DNA from: Diploptera punctata
Taxonomy: Eukaryota > Arthropoda > Insecta > Blattodea > Blaberidae
NCBI GenBank assembly: GCA_030220185.1
Contig: JASPKZ010009698.1
Span: forward strand, 55,177-119,176
Direction: 5' to 3'
Length of the DNA stretch: 64,000 nt
The notes under the pieces were generated by a model, which saw only the letters and a program-made list of their open reading frames with translations, did not search any database and was not told the DNA's origin. A program made the position numbers and the translations under genes. Positions 44,395 through 55,240 of this stretch are shown piece after piece; the stretch's first letter is position 1; each line of letters starts with the position of its first letter.

Positions 44395-44680
44395 TATGGA
44401 CTACTGTTTAATGGGACTGAATAAACATAATAATATCCAGGAAGAAATAAATAAAAGAATACAAAATGCTAAGAAATATTTTTTTTTCAATAAATAGAGT
44501 ATTTAAATTCAAAATATTTGACACGTGAAACAAAAATCAGATTGTATGAAGCACTAATTAAACCGGTGTAACTTATAGAAGAGTGAAACCTGGCTTCTGA
44601 CTGCACATGACAAATCTCAACTGACTGATTTTGAAAGTAAGACGCTCAGAAGGATATATGGGCCTATTAAGGGAAATTTA
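44395..44680 (+). mobile_element. LINE fragment (LINE-E), reverse-transcriptase end
   Basis: Plus strand: NIQEEINKRIQNAKKYFF, then KYLTRETKIRLYEALIKPV and FESKTLRRIYGPIK with frame changes. It is equivalent in position to LINE-A residues NRNEMHKEIK...VLRKIFGP but clearly another family. A LINE-A piece follows at once. Confidence 0.7.
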
Positions 44681-44684
44681 TTAT

Positions 44685-44830
44685 ATAATGAAAATAACAC
44701 TAAGAAATTGGGATTGGAAGTATTCATTAATAAAACTAAATATATCTTCACATATAGAAACACATTATATAATGGAAATGAGCAGTTAATTGGACAAATG
44801 AGGGAAATTTTGAAGAAGTAGATCAAAGAT
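44685..44830 (+). mobile_element. LINE-A internal fragment
   Basis: The plus strand encodes NTKKLGLEVFINKTKYIFTY, then NTLYNGNEQLI, matching LINE-A just downstream of motif C. Truncated at both ends. Confidence 0.8.
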
Positions 44831-45272
44831 GTTTCAGACAAAACATATTCTACGTTATAATTTGTTTCTTTTCTAAAACTCACGCCCCACCATTAAAATA
44901 GGTGTAGGCTTACTGAATGGTACGAGATACTTCGGACTATAAGGGATTCGATTAAAATCGATGATTAACAAGAAATAACCAACTATATTTACAAAATTTA
45001 GCCTTTACAGAATATTTCAGCAAATAACGAGCTATACTTCAAAATGAACATTTTCAAACTATGGTTGGCTAAATTTTATCAGTTGGGCTTCCAACAATCT
45101 CTAAATAATGTCTCATTAATTTAATGTTGGATTATGTGTATCACATCTATACGACTCCGACAACCGATAGATTAATTTCAGTATATTTCGTTTAAATAGG
45201 TTCCTTATCTAAAATTCCTAAGTTGCAACACATCCATAACCAAATAAATTACTCAATTTTAATTCATTTAGA
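44831..45272. other. unassigned DNA
   Basis: Nothing recognised. Confidence 0.5.
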
Positions 45273-45951
45273 TCATATATATAATTCGTCTGTACGTGTG
45301 TTTTGTCACTGTACTCCTCCTAAACGACTGGACCGATTTTGATGATTTTTTGTGGAATATCTGGTTGAGTCCCTTGATGGTTTAGATTCACAATTGGTCC
45401 CTCTAAAACCATTACGTGTAGTTCACCTGAAGTGAAAATTGAAGTCGCTCTAGCGGTCACATTTTTCGATGTTTCAGAACGAAACTTAGTATATCGCATT
45501 AAAATAAAACGAGGTAGGTATTGTGCAAAATTAACGAAATACGATAATTAGAAGTGAAAATTTACCCTAAATCCAAAACTGGCTAAACGACTGGACCGAT
45601 TTGATACAAATTTTTATGTGATTTTTATATGCATTTGAGCGGGTCCATGGATGGTTTAGATTCAAAACTGGACCTTCTAAAACCATTAGGTGTAGGAGTT
45701 CACCAGAAATGAAAATTTAAAAATAGCTCTAGCAATCACAATTTTTGTTTCACAACGTAACTCAGTATATCCCATTAAAATAAACCGAGATAAGTATTAT
45801 CCAAAAATAAGCGAATACGACAATTAGAAGTGGAGGTTTGCCTGAAATCCGAAATTAAAAACTAACAACCACCATGTTTGGTTCGTCTCAGCGTATACCA
45901 TACAATTTAATTAACCTTAATATTTCATTTATTTAGGCTGGTATTAACTAG
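45273..45951 (+). repeat. Dispersed repeat D, longest copy, internally duplicated
   Basis: Begins TCATATATATAATTCGTCTG after A and could end at CTAG before T (45948-45952), a possible Helitron-like layout. Two similar units of about 280 bp follow one another (CGACTGGACCGATTTTGATG at about 45325; CGACTGGACCGATTTGATAC at about 45586). Each has the ACCATTAGGTGTAGGAGTTC block. Related copies at 35290-35640 and 37500-37884. Confidence 0.6.
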
Positions 45952-46002
45952 TAAAGAAATAAATCTGATTCTATGATAGCTCATATAGAAATTTATATTA
46001 TT

Positions 46003-46402
46003 GTATTGTAAGCCCATGTTTTCCCTTTACAGATATTTAGGCACTCTCCCCCTACAGGAAGAATTTGAACCATACTAATTTAGTTGCATTTGTTTTCGTA
46101 TAGATGTCATATTGAGTGGTCCGTGGTCAGCGTTCTGCCTCATACTGACATCTAGGAAACCAAGGTAGTACTAGGACGGGAAAATTCGATAAATTTTGCT
46201 TAGAGGCCTTTTCATTTAGGCTTGAGGACTTTTTTTACGAGCCTGAAAATCTTCAGACTTGGGACCCACGGCTTAAAGTCCCTCCCGGAGGTCTTGCTCC
46301 TTGGATGTTTCCATCCTAAAAAATCCATCGACCGGCCGGGTTTGAACCCGCGACCCTCGGGACCAGAGACAAGGAGCATAACCACTAGTCCACCGCGGCC
46401 GA
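46003..46402 (-). mobile_element. SINE-1, reference copy
   Basis: Full-looking copy. Minus-strand head GGCCGCGGTGGACTAGTGGT (46402 downward), B box GGGTTCAAACCCGGCC, body TTAGGATGGAAACATCCAAG and TTTAAGCCGTGGGTCCCAAG. The distal part contains GTATGGTTCAAATTCTTCCT and GGGGGAGAGTGCCTAAATAT. About 400 bp. Contains the empty site for the LINE-C insertion seen at 29965. Confidence 0.85.
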
Positions 46403-47693
46403 AATTGTTTTATATTATAAAATTCTGTTTAAAATGTCTGACAAATATTTTACCGAAATAAGCCATTATAAATAGCCCTGATTCACCCTGAAGACTGTCG
46501 CTATTCACCGTAACAAATTAGGATGAAGGTAATGGAATATAAATACCAATAATTCCTTATGCATTTGATTGATAAAACTATAACTGGTACAAAATGTTGA
46601 TCAAAGATTATATTAAATCATGAAGTACAAAACTTACGTCTTACCAATAACGAAATCGATATTACACATTATCCTGTTTTTGTCCCGATTCACCCGAGTT
46701 TACCCTATATATTTGTCATCCATTTTCGGTGTCTTCTAGATAGGATCGATGAAGATCTATATTTTTTATCGTTTCATGAAAATCGCAATTGCTTCGTTCC
46801 TGCGCAATTCCCTAATGAGCATTTGTAAGCTATATATTCATAATAGCTACATAAGACATTCCGGATCGCCTTAACTCCAACAGATTAAATCAGTAAGTAC
46901 TAAACGAAAAATACAATATAAAAAGTTGTACAGTATAATCATGGGTTCTAATATCTTCTGAGTACTTTGGAGATAAATTTACTTCTAAACTTAAATCTCA
47001 GGCAACTAAGAATGAGTATAATCGTCACTATGCAGAACGAGCTCGATAAGAACTCCATTCGTCTCAATATGAGGGAAATACTTGAAAGCTAATTTCGTCT
47101 AAATGTGTTGATAGGTATGAGTATCTGATACTAACAAGGGAACTGCCAACCATTGCATGTCGAAATCTTCCTTGAAATTTCTCACAGAGAAGCGTTGTGA
47201 TGTACCAAGCCCGTGTCCAAAAAAAATGTCTGCCGTTTTTAACTGCAAGGCACAGAAATCGAAGCCAGAATCCAACAATAGTAACCAACTGTACAGAGCA
47301 GACGGACTCCCTGCTTGATTAAGAGTGGAATGAAGTACGTCGAGACTCAGAGCGGAAAGCAGGTAGAGAGTGTTATCAATCTACCAATTCGGGATTTGTA
47401 TTACTTCTCTCTAGTTTAAATGAGAAATTTTTCGATGGATTTTAGTCTCTTACAGTTAAAAAGGGAGGTATTTTTGGAGACGGTCTTGGCATATCACAAT
47501 GCTTCTCCGTAAAAAAAAAAAAATTCAAAATAAGCTTCGGCATGTCATGGTTGATAGTCCCTTGTAAGAATATCTCTTAAACAAGCGCAAACGTTTGGAG
47601 CACGAAATAGGCGAATAATAAAAACCTGCATGCTATTTTATCCCCTGTTTATTATCAAATACCTCGTTTTACAATATACACTGATTTCAAGTA
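46403..47693. other. unassigned DNA
   Basis: No gene or repeat family recognised; short frames only. Confidence 0.5.
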
Positions 47694-48554
47694 CAGTAAA
47701 AGCTCCTTATTCGCTGTTTCCTATTCGCGGGTTAAAAAATTGAGACACAGTTACTTTATTTGCAGATCCAGTCAGTATATTAGAAGGATTAGTATCCTTT
47801 ATTAACGCATCGGCAACTTTTTTACTGCAGGTACGTGCCAAGACGGCTTTTACAAAGAGCAACTCAAACCAAATGGACAAATTAATATCAAGGTAAAACA
47901 AACCTTATTGTCACTAAGCCTAAAGTTCGTTGTTAAAAGCCAACGCCGCAGTATTTCACGTGCCCCTATGTTAATATATGCCGCCGTCGCCACGATCGAT
48001 GTTTTATTGTTTCAACTTGCCTTTTTTGCAATAATTTTGATTGAATAACACGTGTTTCTTCTGCTTTGTTGCCAATTTATAATGCTGAGTAAAAGGAAAG
48101 AAAATTAGTTCCGAAGCGGAAAAAAATAGCGTTGCCGCTTAAAGTAAAAATAGATTTGTGGTCGTTTACGCGTTGGCGAGTCGTTTGCGTCTATAACACG
48201 CTGTTTCAATGTTAATGAATCAAGAAATCCGAAGACAAAATAAAGAATTATATCGCAAAATTCACAGCTGAATATTCACATGATATCAATCTTTATTGAA
48301 AGACCTTTTAAAAGTGGCAAAACAGAAAAAATTACCAAATTATTTAAACCCTTGCCTAAAATTGACAGTAATAATTAACAGAAATTGTTCAAAATCTATC
48401 ATTAACTGATTTTATTTTGATCATTTATATTTTATTTTGTAATCTTGGTACGTATCCCCTACATACCCATACAAATTACCATTCCATATTCGCGGTTTCT
48501 GTATTCGCGGCATATTTGCGGAAGATATCCCTCGCGAATAAGGAGCTTTTACTG
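47694..48554. mobile_element. Tigger/pogo-like non-autonomous element, copy 2
   Basis: Left TIR CAGTAAAAGCTCCTTATTCG after TA; right end AATAAGGAGCTTTTACTG followed by CA (probably mutated TA). Length 861 bp, 260 bp longer than copy 1 because the right half retains more sequence. The minus strand carries KKVADALIKDTNPSNI...SQFFNP as in copy 1. The plus strand from about 48081 has SKRKEN-like residues and open patches without a full transposase. Confidence 0.8.
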
Positions 48555-48965
48555 CATTAAAAATCATACGATAAAAGCAATATTGATTAAATCTCAGAAG
48601 ATGATTTCAAAGTTCGTATTTATTTGACCTTATTCTAATTTTGCAGAGTACTATCTCCTCCAAGACGAAAATATGGGTGGCACGAGAGCTCTGAAGACCG
48701 AACATCGACCGAGTTGTTTGTTGTCACTGACAACAGATGACAGTTCAGACAGTCACTTGTTTAGCGTGATCCAATGCCTCAAAACTTAATTGCGTAGAAC
48801 CACACAAAAAATATGAACCCGGAACCACTCTAATGGTAGTTGGACAAGCAAATCTTGGACTATCCCTTCCTAAATAAGCCTATGTGTTTCATATCACCCT
48901 CAATTCATAAAAGTTATACGTTAAGGTACAATGTTTAAAGAGGAAGAGAGGCAGATGTCAGATTA
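48555..48965. other. unassigned DNA
   Basis: Nothing recognised before the satellite begins. Confidence 0.5.
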
Positions 48966-51900
48966 ACATAAAATTAATTTAAGGGACATACGTTATGGAA
49001 ATTAATTTAAGGAACACAGGTTATGAAAATTAATTTAAGGATAACTATATCCAAGTTAAGATTGAAAATAAAATCTCTGAATGCAGACCAATTAATCCAG
49101 GTGTTAGACAAGGATGTGGTCGTTCACCAATGCTCTTCATAATATGCATGGACTCAATTATTAAAGAATGGAGACTACAACCACATGCCAGTATACCACT
49201 TAATAGATTATATAATTTAGACACCCTATTATTTGCAGATTACATTGTGTTTATAACGAATTCAGAATATGACCTACGACGTTCAGTCCACTCTTTTCAT
49301 CAAATTGAAATAAACTACAACATGGAAATCTCAACAGAAAAATCATGGCTTTCCTAAGAAATGACCCAGTTCGCATTAAAATTATTATTAATAATGAAAT
49401 ATTAGGACAAACTAACGAATTTAACAACCTCAGATACTAAGTTGCATTGGCCTACGAAGAGGAAAAAGATTTTAGTCAAAAAATTATGAAATTTAATATT
49501 TTCAAGCCAAACATAGAATTTACAAAACACTGGCCAGACCCATATTATGTTACGGCAGTGAGGCCTGGACAATTCGCAGTGTAGATAAACAAAGACCAAC
49601 TGCGGCAGAAATGAAATTTATGAGACGTACTGCAGGATACTCAAGAACAGACCATAAAAGGAATTCTGAGATTCTCAAAGAGTTACAAACAGAATCAATT
49701 ATGGAATACGTGCAAACAATTGGAAATATCAAGTAAGAAGAATGAGCAGAACAAGAATACCACGTCAAATCTTAAATTACCAGCCACCAGGCAAGAGATC
49801 TTTGGGCAGACACTTCAAACGTTAGATTTAGACCGTAACAGACCACTAAGTCTATCAAAGGAAAGAACGAAGAAGAAGAAGAATTTAAGGGACACAAGTT
49901 ATGAAAATTAATTTAAGGGACACAGGTCATGCAAATTAATTTAAGGGACACAGGTCATGAAAATTAATTTAAGGGACACAGATCATGAAAATTAATTTAA
50001 GGGACATAGGTCATGAAAATTAATTTAAGGGACACAGGTCATGAAAATTAATTTAAGGGACACAGGTTATGAAAATTAATTTAAGGGGCACAGGTCATGA
50101 AAATGAATTTAAGGGACATAGGCCATGAAAATTAATTTAAGGGACACAGGTTATGAAAATTAATTTAAGGGACATAGATCATGAAAATTAATTTAAGGGA
50201 CACAGGTCATGAAAATTAATTTAAGGGACACAGGTCATGAAAATTAATTTAAGGGTCATAGGTCATGAAAATTAATTTAAGGGACACAGTTTTTAGAATT
50301 AATTTAAGGGACATAGGTCATGAAAATTAATTTAAGGGACACAGGTTATGAAAATTAATTTAATGGGCACAGGTTATGAAAATTAATTTAAGGGACACAG
50401 GTCATGAAAATTAATTTAAGGGACACAGGTCATTAAAATTAATTTAAGGGACGCAGGTTATGAAAATTAATTTAAGGGACATAGGTCATGAAAATTAATT
50501 TAAGGGACACAGGTCATGAAAATTAATTTAAGGGACATAGGTCATGAAAATTAATTTAAGGGACACATGTCATGAAAATTAATTTAAGGGACATAGGTCA
50601 TGAAAATTTATTTAAGGGACACAGGTCATGAAAATTAATTTAAGGGACACAGGTTATGAAAATTAATTTAAGGGACACAGGTCATGAAAATTAATTTAAG
50701 GGACACAGGTCATGAAAATTAATTTAAGGGACACAGGTCATTAAAATTAATTTAAGGGACACAGGTTATGAAAATTAATTTAAGGGACATAGGTCATGAA
50801 AATTAATTTAAGGGACACAGGTCATGAAAATTAATTTAAGGGACACAGGTCATGAAAATTAATTTAAGGGACACAGGTTATGAAAATTAATTTAAGGGAC
50901 ACAGGTCATGAAAATTAATTTAAGGGACACAGGTCATGAAAATTAATTTAAGGGACACAGGTCATGAAAATTAATTTAAGCGACACAGGTTATGAAAATT
51001 AATTTAAGGGGCACAGGTCATGAAAATTAATTTAAGGGACACAGGTCATGAAAATTAATTTAAGGGACACAGGTCATGAAAATTCATTTAAGGGACGTAG
51101 GTCATGAAAATTAATTTAAGGGTCACAGGTCATGAAAATTAATTTAAGGGGCATAGGTCATGAAAATTAATTTAAGGGACACAGGTTATAAAAATTAATC
51201 TAAGGGACATAAGTTATGGAAATGAATTTAAGTGACATAGGTATGAAAATTAATTTAAGGGGCACAGGTTATGAAAATTAATTTAAGGGACTCAGAATAT
51301 AATAATGAATTTAAGGGACATAGGTCATCAAGATTAATTTAAACGACACAGGTTACGAAAATTAATTTAAGGAACACAGGTTATATAAATGAATTTAAGG
51401 GACATAGGTTATGAAAATTGATTTAAACGACACAGGGTATGAACATTAATTTAAGGGACACAGGCTATAAAATTAATTTAAGGGGCATAGGTTGTGGAAA
51501 TGAATTTAAGGGACACAGGTCATGAAAATTAATTTAAGGGACACACGTTATGAAAATTAATTTAGGGGACACAGGTTATGAAAATTAATTTAAGAGACAC
51601 AGGTCATGAAAATTAATTTAAGGGACACAGGTCATTAAAATTAATTTAAGGGACACAGGTTATGAAAATTAATTTAAGGGACACAGGTCATGAAAATTAA
51701 TTTAAGGGACACAGGTTATGAAAATTAATTTAAGGGACACAGGTCATGAAAATTAATTTAAGGGACACAGGTCATAAAAATTAATTTAAGGGACACAGGT
51801 CATTAAAATTAATTTAAGGGACACAGGTTATGAAAATTAATTTAAGGGACACAGGTCATGAAAATTAATTTAAGGGACACAGGTCATGAAAATTAATTTA

Positions 51901-53215
51901 AGGGACACACGTTATGAAAATTAATTTAAGGGACACAGGTTATGAAAATTAATTTAAGAGACACAGGTCATGAAAATTAATTTAAGGGACACAGGTCATT
52001 AAAATTAATTTAAGGGACACAGGTTATGAAAATTAATTTAAGGGACACAGGTCATGAAAATTAATTTAAGGGACACAGGTTATGAAAATTAATTTAAGGG
52101 ACACAGGTCATGAAAATTAATTTAAGGGACACAGGTCATAAAAATTAATTTAAGGGACACAGGTCATTAAAATTAATTTAAGGGACACAGGTTATGAAAA
52201 TTAATTTAAGGGACACAGGTCATGAAAATTAATTTAAGGGACACAGGTCATGAAAATTAATTTAAGGGACATAGGTCATGAAAATTAATTTAAGGGACAC
52301 AGGTCATTAAAATTAATTTAAGGGACACAGGTTATGAAAATTAATTTAAGGGACACAGGTCATGAAAATTAATTTAAAGGACACAGGTTATAAAATTAAT
52401 TTAAGGGACACAGGTCATGAAAATTAATTTAAGGGACACAGGTCATGAAAATTAATTTAAGGGACACAGGTCATGAAAATTAATTTAAGGGACACAGGTC
52501 ATGAAAATTAATTTAAGGGACACAGGTCATGAAAATTAATTTAAGGGACACAGGTCATGAAAATTAATTTAAGCGACACAGGTTATGAAAATTAATTTAA
52601 GGGACACAGGTCATGAAAATTAATTTAAGGGACACAGGTCATGAAAATTAATTTAAGGGACACAGGTCATGAAAATTCATTTAAGGGACGTAGGTCATGA
52701 AAATTAATTTAAGGGTCACAGGTCATGAAAATTAATTTAAGGGACACAGGTCATGAAAATTAATTTAAGGGACACAGGTCATGAAAATTAATTTAAGGGA
52801 CACAAGTTATGAAAATTAATTTAAGGGACACAGGTCATGAAAATTAATTTAAAGGACATAGGCCATGAAAATTAATTTAAGGGACACAGGTTATGAAAAT
52901 TAATTTAAGGGACATAGGTCATGAAAATTAATTTAAGGGACACAGGTCATGAAAATTAATTTAAGGGACACAGGTCATGAAAATTAATTTAAGGGTCATA
53001 GGTCATGAAAATTAATTTAAGGGACACAGGTTATGAGAATTAATTTAAGGGGCATAGGTCATGAAAATTAATTTAAGGGACACAGGCCATGAAAATTAAT
53101 GTAAGGGACATAGGTCATGAAAATTAATTTACGGGACACAGGTTATAAAAATGAATAAGGTACAGGTTATAAAAATGAATAAGGTACAGGTTATGAATAT
53201 TAATTTAAGAGGCAC
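48966..53215. repeat. 28-bp satellite array (about 120 units)
   Basis: Tandem units of 28 bp built from TTAATTTAAGGGACACAG and GTCATGAAAA or GTTATGAAAA. The array runs 48966-49040 and 49882-53215 with a LINE-D insertion between. Units differ mainly at GTCATG/GTTATG/GTCATT, GACACAG/GACATAG and single substitutions. Edge units at 51200-51480 and 53100-53215 are the most diverged. A 364-bp block (13 units) is repeated at 51541 and 51905, and a longer duplication with an offset of 1,593 bp relates about 50980-51120 to about 52573-52713. Non-coding: every frame hits TAA in each turn. Confidence 0.97.
49041..49881 (+). mobile_element. LINE-D inserted in the satellite
   Basis: TSD AATTTAAGG at 49032-49040 and 49882-49890, both being satellite sequence. 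The body is a 5'-truncated LINE. Plus-strand coding: ENKISECRPINPGVRQGCGR, then SPMLFIICMDSIIKEW (motif B, 49098-49165) and LLFADYIVFI (motif C with FADY in place of FADD, about 49225-49255). It continues with frame changes to CYGSEAW-like, KFMRRTAGYSRTD, and RTRIPRQILNYQPPGKRS. The tail is AAGAAGAAGAAG. Inactive (mutated catalytic Asp, frameshifts, truncation). A 3' relative lies at 5176-5330. Confidence 0.93.
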
Positions 53216-53895
53216 AGGTAATGAGGGAGGTAATTGAGTGTATTTTGCTCAAGATGGAGACAACGATTAGGAGAAGAATATGTGAGGTGAACATAGAATT
53301 TCAGATTTTATGCTTTTTTTATTTGTCACGCGTGTTCTTCTTGCATGAATGGTTTAATTGTGGGTCAAAGTTAAAATTTCCTTGACATGAAATAACAACT
53401 CCTTCACTGCGTAAATATCGTGTGCCTAAAAAATGACTTCAAGTGAAATCTTACTCTATGAGTAATTATTTAATGACTTCAATTTACTTCCATATGATGG
53501 AAGTAGGCTAACAATTCATTGTTTTCAAAAGTGTTTCTCGTTATCATCACACAACAAGGAAAGTGAAACATTTATAAAATATCCTTCATTTATTATAAAA
53601 CCCTCATATTCTACCAAGAATTTGTTAGTAATTACGAGTCATTAACGATACACGCTAAACACGAATTGGTCATAGAGAACAGTTCGCAAATCCTCGTTTT
53701 TAGAACATGTTTTGCATTTCCTGTCACGATACTAATGTTATTTATAATCATGGCATCTTGTGTAAAATATAAGTGGCCCCAAATAAGAATGTAGGCCTAG
53801 GTTCAAAAATAAGTGCGAACATTCTTTTTGGTTAAAGTTCATTTCTTATTTTTCCTCAATTTAATAAACTAATGATCTTCTTGGTGATAAAATCG
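53216..53895. other. unassigned DNA
   Basis: No gene or repeat recognised. Confidence 0.5.
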
Positions 53896-54107
53896 TAAAA
53901 CATGTAGTCAATGTACCAATGTACCCATTTCACCAATTAAAACTTAAAAGAGTCAACATGTTTCAACAGCGAAGCTGTCATTTTCAAGACTAAATATTGA
54001 CTCAAATACTCAAATATTTAGTCTTTAAAATGACAGCTTCGCTGTTGAAACATGTTGACTCTTTTAATTTTTAATTGGTGAAATGGGTACATTGACTACA
54101 TGTTTTA
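53896..54107. mobile_element. Palindrome (foldback) with about 100-bp arms
   Basis: Arms 53896-53998 and 54013-54107 are inverted copies with few differences (TAAAACATGTAGTCAATGTA, GGTGAAATGGGTACATTGAC). The spacer is 14 bp. Each arm holds ATGACAGC-TTC-GCTGT then GAAACATGTTGAC, a small stem-loop next to a GAAAC motif. No coding content. Confidence 0.9.
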
Positions 54108-54806
54108 TTATTTTTTCTTTAATGTTCAAGTTAAGAATTGACTGCATATTTAAACTAAGACATATGTTTCATATCATTTCATGTTTGCAAACTCTGAATT
54201 TTGTAAATGAAAGGTACGCTATCTCACTAGAAGCGCGGCTGACCATTCCGGAGAGGTGTTTTTGGTGGGTCACACCAGTATTTTCGAGTTTTTCTCAGGG
54301 TTCTACCGTTTTCCGAATTTAATCCCACGAACACTCTCCATTCCTCATCATGTCATTTCATCTCCATTCATTAATTTCATATCATTTTTCACCTCATCTC
54401 ATGTTAGATAAAAAAATACTCTGGTTTATCAAATCACAGGTGTTTAAAATACGTGGTTCTGGTAATATAATGGCACACTCATGTACTTCCTCATGTCTCT
54501 GAGCCTATGTGTCAACTTAGGGCAGAGTACAGCCAAAGGAAGGGTTGAAGCCCTCTTTGAAGCCTTCGGCCCAGCCCTAATAATGTCGGTTATATGTGTG
54601 TGAATTCTTGATGCGTTCGAACCAGGAACATCATAACTGACTACATATCACCGTAGAGTATATTTCATCTCAGTCATTTCATAAAGTAAATATAAGTAAT
54701 ACAATGTACCTAAATAAAATTCCCGTGTTATGATCTTAAAACTCAAACTCATCTCTACTACCCTAATCTAATGAAAGTAAAGTGAATATTTCCATAGGAT
54801 CCAATA
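54108..54806. other. unassigned DNA
   Basis: A GC-richer patch at 54500-54600 (GCCCTCTTTGAAGCCTTCGG) may be part of a repeat, but no second copy is seen in the window. Confidence 0.4.
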
Positions 54807-55240
54807 ACAAACTAACTTATACACCTCACTGATAGTATTCTTTTAGCAATATTAATATATTTAATTATTTATGAAAATAATATTAAGAATAACAAATATG
54901 TTTATTTGTTTTGTTTTAAATATTGTATAATCGTAAAATTAGTTTTCTATATCTCATTATTTTCCTGTTTTTTATATACACTAGACAGGGACAACTTAAT
55001 ATGCCTTGCTTATATACATTTTATTATTAGTTTTAGTCTTAATTTTAACTAATATTAACTGGTATTATAGATCGTAATACGTATATTAGATATTATCTTT
55101 TGATCAAATTTTTACTTAGTGTTTAATATTAGAATTAATTAAGATTGTTATATTCTGATGTAATATATGTTTGTTCTGGTGAGTGGAAGAGAAGGCCACA
55201 TGGCCTTAACTCCACCAGGCTAAATAAATCTAATCTAAAT
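54807..55240 (+). mobile_element. CR1/L2-like LINE 3' UTR, short copy
   Basis: Plus-strand copy starting near the stop codon region (AACTTATACACCTCACTGAT), through the 3' UTR, to the terminal hairpin (GAGTGGAAGAGAAGGCCACA, then TGGCCTTAACTCCACCAGG, about 55178-55222) and a TCTAATCTAAAT tail. Inverted relative to the copies at 2.8 and 31.5 kb. Confidence 0.9.

Noticed and set aside
48966..53215. CRISPR-like array
   Set aside because: Units are contiguous with no spacers, and the surroundings are eukaryotic transposon DNA; this is a satellite.
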